Shown: piece after piece, positions 22,808-34,200 of the stretch | How the letters are laid out: each line of letters begins with the position of its first letter | Position numbering within the stretch: the stretch's first letter is position 1 | Notes under the pieces: model-generated | The model's input: only the letters and a program-made list of their open reading frames with translations | Told to the model about the DNA's origin: nothing | The model's database searches: none | Translations under genes and position numbers: made by a program | Assembly (NCBI GenBank): GCA_947044405.1 | Contig: CAMRHE010000644.1 | Span: 424,001 to 488,000 of the forward strand | From: Leptodactylus fallax | Lineage: Eukaryota; Chordata; Amphibia; Anura; Leptodactylidae | Direction: 5' to 3' | DNA: 64,000 nt

Positions 22808-23268
22808 GCCTCCTGCACCTATTGCCAATATAATAAAGGCAGAGCAGATCATGTGAAGATCTTTAATGATAGAGACGAGCGTTACAATGAATACACGTAT
22901 GAAATATAGATCCTCAGACAACACGTGCCATAGGGGTAATCTCCCTCCCAGAACAGCAGCTTGTAACACATAGGTCACTGATGACATCACTACAGCCACT
23001 GTCCGCCAGCTCGTAACAGCTTTGGTTATGGTGTATCTAGAAGTCTCCGTTCTTCCCATCACGTAGTGCTGGTGTCTGAGTCGGACCGTACCATGTGTAT
23101 GACCCCGCTGTCAGTGATCCCATGGCACACTCCAGCCTTTGTATATGGAGGGAGGTAAATGATGATTTGGTGCCCAGTCCATTCTCCATTCCTGTGATGT
23201 CACTATTTCCTGCATGCAACAAACATCTACAGGGAATACAGCGCTGAACGAGGTGCTAGGACTACACG

Positions 23269-23520
23269 TCACATGACTGCGCAGAACTTGGACTGCCCGG
23301 TCTCCCGGGCTATGCTGTTCTTATCCCGGACCAGGATGGACTGGTTCCCATACTGGGAGTACCACATGCTCTGACTGCGGCTCAGGTAGGTGCCCGGGGG
23401 GGCTGACTCCAGCTTCTGCTGCTGCTGTTGCCAGATGAGCAGCGATGTATCACGGTATCTCAGCCTGGCGTATCCCTCTGACATGGCCTTCTCCGCTAGC
23501 GGCACTTGCCCCATGCTCAT
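23269..23520 (-). CDS. brd3os: BRD3OS-like conserved 83-residue protein
   Basis: A single open exon encodes 83 residues starting [20 protein letters not shown], then [39 protein letters not shown], and ending [10 protein letters not shown]. From memory this closely matches vertebrate BRD3OS, a small protein of unknown function encoded tail-to-tail with BRD3; the orientation here is the same. The last four residues, C-A-V-M, form a CAAX-type prenylation motif, with Met favouring farnesylation. No signal peptide or membrane segment is seen. The ATG follows a possible splice acceptor (TTCCCAG, about 15 nt upstream; a second CTGCAG lies further up). The 5' leader therefore probably sits in another exon to the right. 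Confidence 0.88.
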   Translation of the reverse strand: MSMGQVPLAEKAMSEGYARLRYRDTSLLIWQQQQQKLESAPPGTYLSRSQSMWYSQYGNQSILVRDKNSIARETGQSKFCAVM

Positions 23521-23744
23521 TGTGGATTAGAGCTCCTGGGAACGCTCTAGAAGCTTCGGACCCTCACCCCAAATATCAGGAAGCTGCAGACTCAACGCCA
23601 TATTAACCCCTGAGACCCCACTAACAGCAGAGGAACGGAAAAAACCACCAGCAAATCCGCATCAATGTAAGTCACATGACCTGCGAGAAACGGGAAAGTC
23701 ACAAAGAATAATCCAGAGAACAAACAGTGGCCAGGCAAAGGACA
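23521..23744 (-). other. brd3os: Upstream flank of BRD3OS coding exon with candidate acceptors
   Basis: On the minus strand, TTCCCAG|GAGCTC (about 15 nt before the ATG) and TCTGCAG|CTTCC (about 70 nt before) are candidate 3' splice sites. No CpG-rich promoter is visible before minisatellite E begins, which argues that transcription starts elsewhere. Confidence 0.4.
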
Positions 23745-26700
23745 GATCGTCTATATACCCCTCCAATGCCAGATCCTCATCGTCTATATACCCCCCCCCC
23801 AGTGCCAGATCCTCATCGTCTATATACCCCCCCCCCAGTGCCAGATCCTCATCGTCTATATAACCCCCCAGTGTCAGATGCTCATCGTCTATATACCCCC
23901 CCAGTGTCAGATCCTCATCGTCTATATACCCCCCCGTGCCAGATCCTCATCGTCTATATAACCCCCCAGTGTCAGATCCTCATCGTCTATATACCCCCCC
24001 AGTGCCAGATCCTCATCGTCTATATACCCCCCCGTGCCAGATCCTCATCGTCTATATACCCCCCCAGTGTCAGATCCTCATCGTCTATATAACCCCCCAG
24101 TGCCAGAGCCTCATTGTCTATATACCCCCCCAGTGCCAGATCATCGTCTATATACCCCCCCAGTGTCAGATCCTCATCGTCTATATACCCCCCAGTGTCA
24201 GATCCTCATCGTCTATATACCCCCCCAGTGCCAGATCCTCATCGTCTATATACCCCCCCCGTGCCAGATCCTCATCATCTATATACCCCCCCGTGCCAGA
24301 TCCTCATCGTCTATATAACCCCCCAGTGTCAGATCCTCGTCTATATACCCCCCCAGTGCCAGATCCTCATCGTCTATATACCCCCCCAGTGCCAGATCCT
24401 CATCGTCTATATACCCCCCCGTGCCAGATCCTCATCGTCTATATACCCCCCCAGTGTCAGATCCTCATCGTCTATATACCCCCCCAGTGTCAGATCCTCA
24501 TCGTCTATATACCCCCCCAGTGCCAGATCCTCATCGTCTATATACCCCCCCAGTGTCAGATCCTCATCGTCTATATACCCCCCCGTGCCAGATCCTCATC
24601 GTCTATATAACCCCCCAGTGTCAGATCCTCATCGTCTATATACCCCCCCAGTGCCAGATCCTCATCGTCTATATACCCCCCCGTGCCAGATCCTCATCGT
24701 CTATATACCCCCCCAGTGTCAGATCCTCATCGTCTATATACCCCCCCAGTGCCAGATCCTCATCGTCTATATACCCCCCCCAGTGCCAGATCCTCATCGT
24801 CTATATACCCCCCCGTGCCAGATCCTCATTGTCTATATACCCCCCCGTGCCAGATCCTCATCGTCTATATACCCCCCCAATGCCAGATCCTCATCGTCTA
24901 TATACCCCCCAGTGTCAGATCATCGTCTATATACCCCCCCAGTGCCAGATCCTCATCGTCTATATACCCCCCCGTGCCAGATCCTCATCGTCTATATACC
25001 CCCCCAATGCCAGATCCTCATCGTCTATATACCCCCCCGTGCCAGATCCTCATCGTCTATATACCCCCCCACCCCCCCGTGCCAGATCCTCATCGTCTAT
25101 ATACCCCCCCGTGCCAGATCCTCATCGTCTATATACCCCCCCAATGCCAGATCCTCATCGTCTATATACCCCCCCAATGCCAGATCCTCATCGTCTATAT
25201 AACCCCCCCCGTGCCAGATCCTCATCGTCTATATCCCCCCCCGTGCCAGATCCTCATCGTCTATATACCCCCCCAGTGCCAGATCCTCATCATCTATATA
25301 CCCCCCCAATGCCAGATCCTCATTGTCTATATACCCCCCCGTGCCAGATCCTCATCGTCTATATAACCCCCAGTGTCAGATCCTTATCGTCTATATACCC
25401 CCCCAGTGTCAGATCCTCATCGTCTATATACCCCCCCAGTGCCAGATCCTCATCGTCTATATACCCCCCCAGTGCCAGATCCTCATCTATATACCCCCCC
25501 GTGCCAGATCCTCGTCTATATACCCCACAATACCAGATCCTCATCGTCTATATACCCCCCGTGCCAGATCCTCATCGTCTATATACCCCCCCACCCCCCC
25601 GTGCCAGATCCTCATCGTCTATATACCCCCCCGTGCCAGATCCTCATCGTCTATATACCCCCCAAAGCCAGATCCTCATCGTCTATATACCCCCCCAATG
25701 CCAGATCCTCATCATCTATATAATCCCCCCGTGCCAGATCCTCATCGTCTATATACCCCCCAGTGCCAGATCCTCATCGTCTATATACCCCCCCACCCCC
25801 CCGTGCCAGATCCTCATCGTCTATATACCCCCCCGTGCCAGATCCTCATCGTCTATATACCCCCCCCAATGCCAGATCCTCATCGTCTATATACCCCCCC
25901 AATGCCAGATCCTCATCGTCTATATACCCCCCCAATGCCAGATCCTCATCGTCTATATAACCCCCCAGTGCCAGATCCTCATCGTCTATATACCCCCCCA
26001 GTGCCAGATCCTCATCGTCTATATAACCCCCCCCAGTGCCAGATCCTCATCGTCTATATAACCCCCCCCCAGTGCCAGATCCTCATCGTCTATATACCCC
26101 CCCAGTGCCAGATCCTCATCGTCTATATACCCCCCCAATGCCAGATCCTCATCGTCTATATACCCCCCCAATGCCAGATCCTCATTGTCTATATAACCCC
26201 CCAGTGCCAGAGCCTCATTGTCTATATACCCCCCCAGTGCCAGATCCTCATCGTCTATATACCCCCCCAGTGCCAGATCGTCTATATACCCCCCCAGTGC
26301 CAGATCCTCATCGTCTATATAACCCCCCCCAATGCCAGATCCTCATCGTCTATATAACCCCCCCAATGCCAGATCCTCATCGTCTATATACCCCCCCAGT
26401 GCCAGATCCTCATTGTCTATATACCCCCCGTGCCAGATCCTCGTCGTCTATATAACCCCCCGTGCCAGATCCTCATCGTCTATATACCCCCCCCAGTGTC
26501 AGATCCTCATCGTCTATATACCCCCCCAATGCCAGATCCTCATTGTCTATATACCCCCCCCCCCCCGTGCCAGATCCTCATCGTCTATATACCCCCCCGT
26601 GCCAGATCCTCATCATCTATATACCCCCCCAGTGTCAGATCCTCATCGTCTACATACCCCCCCCACCCATACCAGATCCTCATCGTCTATATACCCCCCC

Positions 26701-27527
26701 GTGCCAGATCCTCATCGTCTATATACCCCCCCAGTGCCAGATCCTCATTGTCTATATACCCCCCAGTGCCAGATCCTCATCGTCTATATAACCCCCCCAA
26801 TGCCAGATCCTCATCGTCTATATACCCCCCCAATGCCAGATCCTCATCGTCTATATACCCCCCCAGTGCCAGATCCTCATCGTCTATATACCCCCCCAAT
26901 GCCAGATCCTCGTCTATATACCCCCCCAGTGCCAGATCCTCATCGTCTATATACCCCCCCAATGCCAGATCCTCATCGTCTATATACCCCCCCAGTGCCA
27001 GAGCCTCATCGTCTATATACCCCCCCAGTGCCAGATCCTCATCGTCTATATACCCCCCCAGTGCCAGAGCCTCATCGTCTATATACCCCCCCAGTGCCAG
27101 ATCCTCATCGTCTATATACCCCCCCAATGCCAGATCCTCATCGTCTATATACCCCCCCCAATGCCAGATCCTCATCGTCTATATACCCCCCCAGTGCCAG
27201 AGCCTCATCGTCTATATACCCCCCCAGTGCCAGATCCTCATCGTCTATATACCCCCCCAGTGCCAGAGCCTCATCGTCTATATACCCCCCCAGTGCCAGA
27301 TCCTCATCGTCTATATACCCCCCCAATGCCAGATCCTCATCGTCTATATACCCCCCCAGTGCCAGATCCTCATCGTCTATATACCCCCCCAATGCCAGAT
27401 CCTCATTGTCTATATACCCCCCCAGTGCCAGAGCCTCATTGTCTATATACCCCCCCCAGTGCCAGATCCTCATCGTCTATATACCCCCCGTGCCAGATCC
27501 TCATCGTCTATATAACCCCCACCCCCA
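23745..27527. repeat. Minisatellite E, 33-bp unit with C7 tract
   Basis: About 115 copies of a unit made of (A/G)(G/A)TG(C/T)CAGATCCTCATCGTC and TATATACCCCCCC. Variation is mainly in the C run (5-14 C), TATATAA in place of TATATAC, and G/A at the second base. The right half (26800-27470) is the most regular, at exactly 33 bp, so the minus strand shows a perfect 11-residue GGYIDDEDLAL pattern. Forward frames reach 546 codons. Both are artefacts of the repeat. Confidence 0.97.
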
Positions 27528-27589
27528 CAGTACCAGACTGTCCGTGTCCTAAGAACCCCCCTCCACCAGTCTTCCCCTAAACCCTGTCA

Positions 27590-28250
27590 TTGCCCCTTCA
27601 TCCAGGTGTCAGCTTACTGTCGCCCCATATCCCCGGGCCTCAGCTTGTCATTGCCCCTTTATCTGGACGTCAGCTTATTGTCGCCCCATATCCCCGGGCC
27701 TCAGCTTGTCATTGCCCCTTTATCTGGACGTCAGCTTATTGTCGCCCCATATCCCCGGGCCTCAGCTTGTCATTGCCCCTTTATCTGGACGTCAGCTTAT
27801 TGTCGCCCCATATCCCCGGGCCTCAGCTTGTCATTGCCCCTTTATCTGGACGTCAGCTTATTGTCGTCCCATATCCCCGGGCCTCAGCTTGTCATTGCCC
27901 CTTTATCTGGACGTCAGCTTATTGTCGCCCCATATTCCCGGGCCTCAGCTTGTCATTGCCCCTTTATCTGGACGTCAGCTTATTGTCGCCCCATATCCCC
28001 GGGCCTCAGCTTGTCATTGCCCCTTTATCTGGACGTCAGCTTATTGTCGCCCCATATCCCCGGGCCTCAGCTTGTTGTCGCCCCTTTATCTGGGTGTCCG
28101 CTTACTGTCGCCCCATATCCCTGGGCCTCAGCTTGTCATTGCCCCTTTATCTGGACGTCAGCTTATTGTCGCCCCATATCCCCGGGCCTCAGCTTGTCAT
28201 TGCCCCTTTATCTGGACGTCAGCTTATTGTCGCCCCATATCCCCGGGCCT
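27590..28250. repeat. Left-edge subtype of array F
   Basis: The first units carry CTTGTCATTGCCCCTTTAT in place of CTTGTCGTCGCCCCTTTAT, and nearly all are ACGTCAGCTTATTG type. They are very uniform and distinct from the mixed interior, which marks a locally expanded edge block. Confidence 0.85.
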
Positions 28251-31200
28251 CAGCTTGTTGTCGCCCCTTTATCTGGACGTCAACTTAATGTCGCCCCATA
28301 TACCCAGCTTGTCGTCGGCCCTTTATCTGGACATCAGCTTACTGTCGCCCCATATCCCCGGGCCTCAGCTTGTCGTCGCCTCTTTATCTGGGTGTCCGCT
28401 TACTGTCGCCCCATATCCCCGGGCCTCAGCTTGTCGTCTCCCCTTTATCTGGATGTCAGCTTACTGTCGCTTCATATCCCCGGGCCTCAGCTTGTCGTCA
28501 CCCCTTTATCTGGACGTCAGCTTATTGTCGCCCCATATCCCCGGGCCTCAGCTTGTTGTCGCCCCTTTATCTGGACGTCAACTTACTGTCGCCCCATATC
28601 CCCGGGCCTCAGCGTGTCGTCGCCCCTTTATCTGGACGTCAGCTTACTGTCGCCCCATATCCCCGGGCCTCAGCTTGTCATCGGCCCTTTATCTGGGTGT
28701 CCGCTTATTGTCGCCCCATATCCCCGGGCCTCAGCTTGTTGTTGCCCCTTTATCTGGATGTCAGCTTATTGTCACCCCATATCCCCAGGCCTCAGCTTGT
28801 CGTCGCCCCTTTATCTGGATGTCAGCTTATTGTCGCCCCATATCCCCGGGCCTCAGCTTGTCGTCGCCCCTTTATCTAGGTGTCAGCTTATTGTCGCCCC
28901 ATATCCCCAGGCCTCAGCTTGTCGTCGCCCCTTTATCTAGGTGTCAGCTTGTCGTCGCCCCTTTATCTAGGTGTCCGCTTACTGTCGCCCCATATCCCCG
29001 GGCCTCAGCTTGTCGTCGCCCCTTTATCTGGATGTCAGCTTATTGTCGCCCCATATCCCTGGACATCAGCTTGTCGTCGCCCCTTTATCTGGACGTCAGC
29101 TTATTGTCGCCCCATATCCCTGGACATCAGCTTGTCGTCACCCCTTTATCTGGGTGTCAGCTTATTGTCGCCCCATATCCCCGGGCCTCAGCTTCTTGTC
29201 GCCCCTTTATCTAGGTGTCAGCTTATTGTCGCCCCAAATCCCCGGGCCTCAGCTTGTCGTCGCCCCTTTATCTGGACGTTAGCTTATTGTCGCCCCATAT
29301 CCCCGGGCCTCAGCTTGTTGTTGCCCCTTTATCTGGACGTCAGCTTATTGTCGCCCCATATCCCCAGGCCTCAGCTTGTTGTCGCCCCTTTATCTGGACG
29401 TCAGCTTACTGTTGCCCCATATCCCCAGGCCTCAGCTTGTCGTCGCCCCTTTATCTGGGTGTCCGCTTACTGTCGCCCCATATCCCCGGCCTCTGCTTGT
29501 CGTCGCCCCTTTATCTGGGTGTCCGCTTATTGTCGCCCCATATCCCCGGGCCTCAGCTTGTCGTCGCCCCTTTATCTGGATGTCAGCTTACTGTCGCCCC
29601 ATATCCCCAGGCCTCAGCTTGTCGTCGCCCCTTTATCTGGATTTCAGCTTATTGTCGCCCCCTATCCCCGGGCCTAAGCTTGTCGTCGCCCCCTTTATCT
29701 GGGTGTCTGCTTACTGTCGCCCCATATCCCCGGACCTCAGCTTGTCGTCGCCCCTTTATCTGGGTGTCCGCTTACTGTCGCCCCATATCCCCGGACCTCA
29801 GCTTGTCGTCGCCCCTTTATCTGGGTGTCCGCTTATTGTCGCCCCATATCCCCGGCCTCTGCTTGTCGTCGCCCCTTTATCTGGGTGTCCGCTTACTGTC
29901 GCCCCATCTCCCCGGGCCTCTGCTTGTCGTCGCCCCTTTATCTGGGTGTCCGCTTACTGTCGCCCCATATCCCCGGGTCTCAGGTTGTCGTCGCCCCTTT
30001 ATCTGGATGTCAGCTTATTGTCACCCCATATCCCCAGGCCTCAGCTTGTCGTCGCCCCTTTATCTGGACGTCCGCTTACTGTCGCCCCATATCCCCAGGC
30101 CTCAGCTTGTCGGCGCCCCTTTATCTGGGTGTCCGCTTACTGTCGCCCCATATCCCCGGGCCTCAGCTTGTCGTCGCCCCATATCCCCGGGCCTCTGCTT
30201 GTCGTCGCCCCTTTATCTAGGTGTCAGCTTACTGTCGCCCCATATCCCCGGGTCTCAGCTTGTCGTCGCCCCTTTATCTGGACGTCAGCTTACTGTCGCC
30301 CCATATCCCCGGGCCTCAGCTTGTCGTCGCCCCTTTATCTGGGTGTCCGCTTACTGTCGCCCCATATCCCCGGGCCTCAGCTTGTTGTCGCCCCTTTATC
30401 TGGATGTCAGCTTACTGTTGCCTCATATCCCCAGGCCTCAGCTTGTTGTCGCACCTTTATCTGGGTGTCCGCTTATTGTCGCCCCATATCCCCGGGTCTC
30501 AGCTTGTCGTCGCCCCTTTATCTGGATGTCAGCTTATTGTCGCCCCCTATCCCCGGGTCTCAGGTTGTCGTCGCCCCTTTATCTGGACGTCAGCTTATTG
30601 TCGCCCCATATCCCCGGGCCTCAGCTTGTCGTCACCCCTTTATCTGGGTGTCAGCTTATTGTCGCCCCATATCCCCGGGCCTCTGCTTGTCGTCGCCCCT
30701 TTATCTGGACGTCAGCTTATTGTCGCCCCATATCCCCGGGCCTCAGCTTGTCGTCACCCCTTTATCTGGGTGTCCGCTTATTGTCGCCCCATATCCCCAG
30801 GCCTCAGTTTGTCGTCTCCCCTTTATCTAGGTGTCAGCTTGTCGTCGCCCCTTTATCTGGGTGTCAGCTTGTCGTCACCCCTTTATCTGGGTGTCCGCTT
30901 ATTGTCGCCCCATATCCCCGGGCCTCAGCTTGTTGTCGCCCCTTTATCTAGGTGTCAGCTTGTCGTCACCCCTTTATCTGGGTGTCCGCTTATTGTCGCC
31001 CCCATATCCCCAGGTCTCAGCTTGTTGTCGCCCCTTTATCTGGGTGTCCGCTTATTGTCGCTCCATATCCCCAGGCCTCAGCTTGTCGTCGCCCCTTTAT
31101 CTAGGTGTCAGCTTGTCGTCGCCCCTTTATCTGGGTGTCAGCTTATTGTCGCCCCATATCCCCGGGTCTCAGCTTGTTGTCGCCCCTTTATCTGGATGTC

Positions 31201-34200
31201 AGCTTATTGTCGCCCCATATCCCCAGGCCTCAGCTTGTCGTCGCCCCTTTATCTGGACGTCAGCTTATTGTCGCCCCATATCCCCGGGTCTCAGGTTGTC
31301 GTCGCCCCTTTATCTGGACGTCAGCTTATTGTCGCCCCATATCCCCGGGTCTCAGGTTGTCGTCGCCCCTTTATCTGGACGTCAGCTTATTGTCGCCCCA
31401 TATCCCCGGGTCTCAGCTTGTCGTCGCCCCTTTATCTGGATGTCAGCTTATTGTCGCCCCCTATCCCCGGGTCTCAGGTTGTCGTCGCCCCTTTATCTGG
31501 ATGTCAGCTTATTGTCACCCCATATCCCCAGGCCTCAGCTTGTCGTCGCCCCTTTATCTGGATGTCAGCTTATTGTCACCCCCTATCCCCCGGGTCTCAG
31601 GTTGTCGTCGCCCCTTTGTCTGGATGTCAGCTAATTGTCGCCCCATATCCCCAGCTTGTTGTCGCCCCTTTATCTGGATGTCAGCTTATTGTCGCCCCAT
31701 ATCCCCGGGCCTCAGCTTGTTGTCGCCCCTTTATCTGGATGTCAGCTTATTGTCGCCCCATATCCCCAGGCCTCAGCTTGTCGTCGCCCCTTTATCTGGG
31801 TGTCCGCTTACTGTCGCCCCATATCCCCGGGCCTCAGCTTGTCGTCACCCCTTTATCTGGGTGTCCGCTTACTGTCGCCCCATATCCCCGGGCCTCAGCT
31901 TGTCGTCACCCCTTTATCTGGGTGTCCGCTTACTGTCGCCCCATATACCCAGGCCTCAGCTTGTCGTCGCCCCTTTATCTGGATGTCCGCTTATTGTCGT
32001 CCCATATCCCTGGACATCAGCTTGTCGTCACCCCTTTATCTGGGTGTCCGCTTATTGTCGCCCCATATCCCCGGGCCTCAGCTTCTTGTCGCCCCTTTAT
32101 CTAGGTGTCAGCTTATTGTTGCCCCATATCCCCGGGCCTCAGCTTGTCGTCGCCCCTTTATCTGGACGTCAGCTTATTGTCGCCCCATATCCCCGGGCCT
32201 CAGCTTCTTGTCGCCCCTTTATCTGGATGTCAGCTTACTGTCGCCCAATATCCCCGGGCCTCAGCTTGTTGTCGCCCCTTTATCTGGATGTCAGCTTACT
32301 GTCGCCCCATATCCCCAGGCCTCAGCTTGTTGTCGCCCCTTTATCTGGACGTCAGCTTACTGTCGCCCCATATCCCCAGGCCTCAGCTTGTTGTCGCCCC
32401 TTTATCTGGGTGTCCGCTTACTGTCGCCCCATATCCCCAGGCCTCAGCTTGTCGTCACCCCTTTATCTGGACGTCAGCTTATTGTCGCCCCATATCCCCG
32501 GGCCTCAGCTTGTCGTCGCCCCTTTATCTGGGTGTCCGCTTACTGTCGCCCCATATCCCCGGGTCTCAGGTTGTCGTCGCCCCTTTATCTGGATGTCAGC
32601 TTACTGTCGCCCCATATCCCCGGGCCTCAGCTTGTCGTCGCCCCTTTATCTGGATTTCAGCTTATTGTCGCCCCCTATCCCCAGGCCTCAGCTTGTCGTC
32701 ACCCCTTTATCTGGACGTCAGCTTATTGTCGCCCCATATCCCCGGCCTCAGCTTGTCGTCGCCCCTTTATCTGGATTTCAGCTTATTGTCGCCCCCTATC
32801 CCCAGGCCTCAGCTTGTCGTCACCCCTTTATCTGGACGTCAGCTTATTGTCGCCCCATATCCCCGGGCCTCTGCTTGTCGTCGCCCCTTTATCTGGACGT
32901 CAACTTATTGTCGCCCCATATCCCCGGGCCTCAGCTTGTCGTCACCCCTTTATCTGGGTGTCCGCTTATTGTCGCCCCATATCCCCGGCCTCTGCTTGTC
33001 GTCGCCCCTTTATCTGGGTGTCCGCTTACTGTCGCCCCATATCCCCAGGCCTCAGCTTGTCGTCGCCCCTTTATCTGGGTGTCCGCTTACTGTCGCCCCA
33101 TATCCCCGGGCCTCAGCTTGTCGTCGCCCCTTTATCTGGACGTCAGCTTATTGTCGCCCCATATCCCCGGGCCTCAGCTTGTCGTCGCCCCTTTATCTGG
33201 ACGTCAGCTTATTGTCGCCCCATATCCCCGGGACTCAGCTTGTCGTCGCCCCTTTATCTGGACGTCAGCTTATTGTCGCCCCCTATCCCCAGGCCTCAGC
33301 TTGTCATCACCCCTTTATCTGGGTGTCCGCTTATTGTCGCCCCATATCCCCAGGACTCAGCTTGTCGTCGCCCCTTTATCTGGACGTCAGCTTATTGTCG
33401 CCCCATATCCCCAGGCCTCAGCTTGTCGTCGCCCCTTTATCTAGGTGTCCGCTTATTGTCGTCCCATATCCCCGGGTCTCAGCTTGACGTCGCCCCTTTA
33501 TCTGGGTGTCCGCTTATTGTCGCCCCATATCCCCGGGCCTCAGCTTGTCGTCGCCCCTTTATCTGGGTGTCCACTTATTGTCGCCCCATATCCCCAGGTC
33601 TCAGCTTGTTGTCGCCCCTTTATCTGGACGTCAGCTTATTGTCGCCCCATATCCCCGGGCCTCAGCTTGTTGTCGCCCCTTTATCTGGACGTCAGCTTAT
33701 TGTCGCCCCATATCCCCAGGCCTCAGCTTGTCGTCGCCCCTTTATCTGGGTGTCAGCTTATTGTCGCCCCATATCCCCGGGCCTCAGCTTGTCGTCGCCC
33801 CTTTATCTGGACGTCAGCTTATTGTCGCCCCATATCCCCGGGCCTCAGCTTGTCGTCGCCCCTTTATCTGGACGTCAGCTTATTGTCGCCCCATATCCCC
33901 AGGCCTCAGCTTGTCGTCGCCCCTTTATCTAGGTGTCCGCTTATTGTCGTCCCATATCCCCGGGTCTCAGCTTGTTGTCGCCCCTTTATCTGGATGTCAG
34001 CTTATTGTCACCCCATATCCCCAGGCCTCAGCTTGTCGTCGCCCCTTTATCTGGACGTCAGCTTATTGTCGCCCCGTATCCCTGGGCCTCAGCTTGTCGT
34101 CACCCCTTTATCTGGGTGTCCGCTTATTGTCGCCCCATATCCCCAGGCCTCAGCTTGTCGTCGCCCCTTTATCTGGACGTCAGCTTATTGTCGCCCCATA

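Noticed and set aside
26777..27473. Minus-strand acidic protein with an 11-residue GGYIDDEDLAL repeat
   Set aside because: Appears only where array E units happen to be exactly 33 bp. Elsewhere the variable C run destroys the frame, as expected for non-coding repeat.
23745..27527. CRISPR-like regular spacing of short repeats
   Set aside because: There are no unique spacers; the whole unit repeats. The setting is a vertebrate gene with introns and no cas genes.
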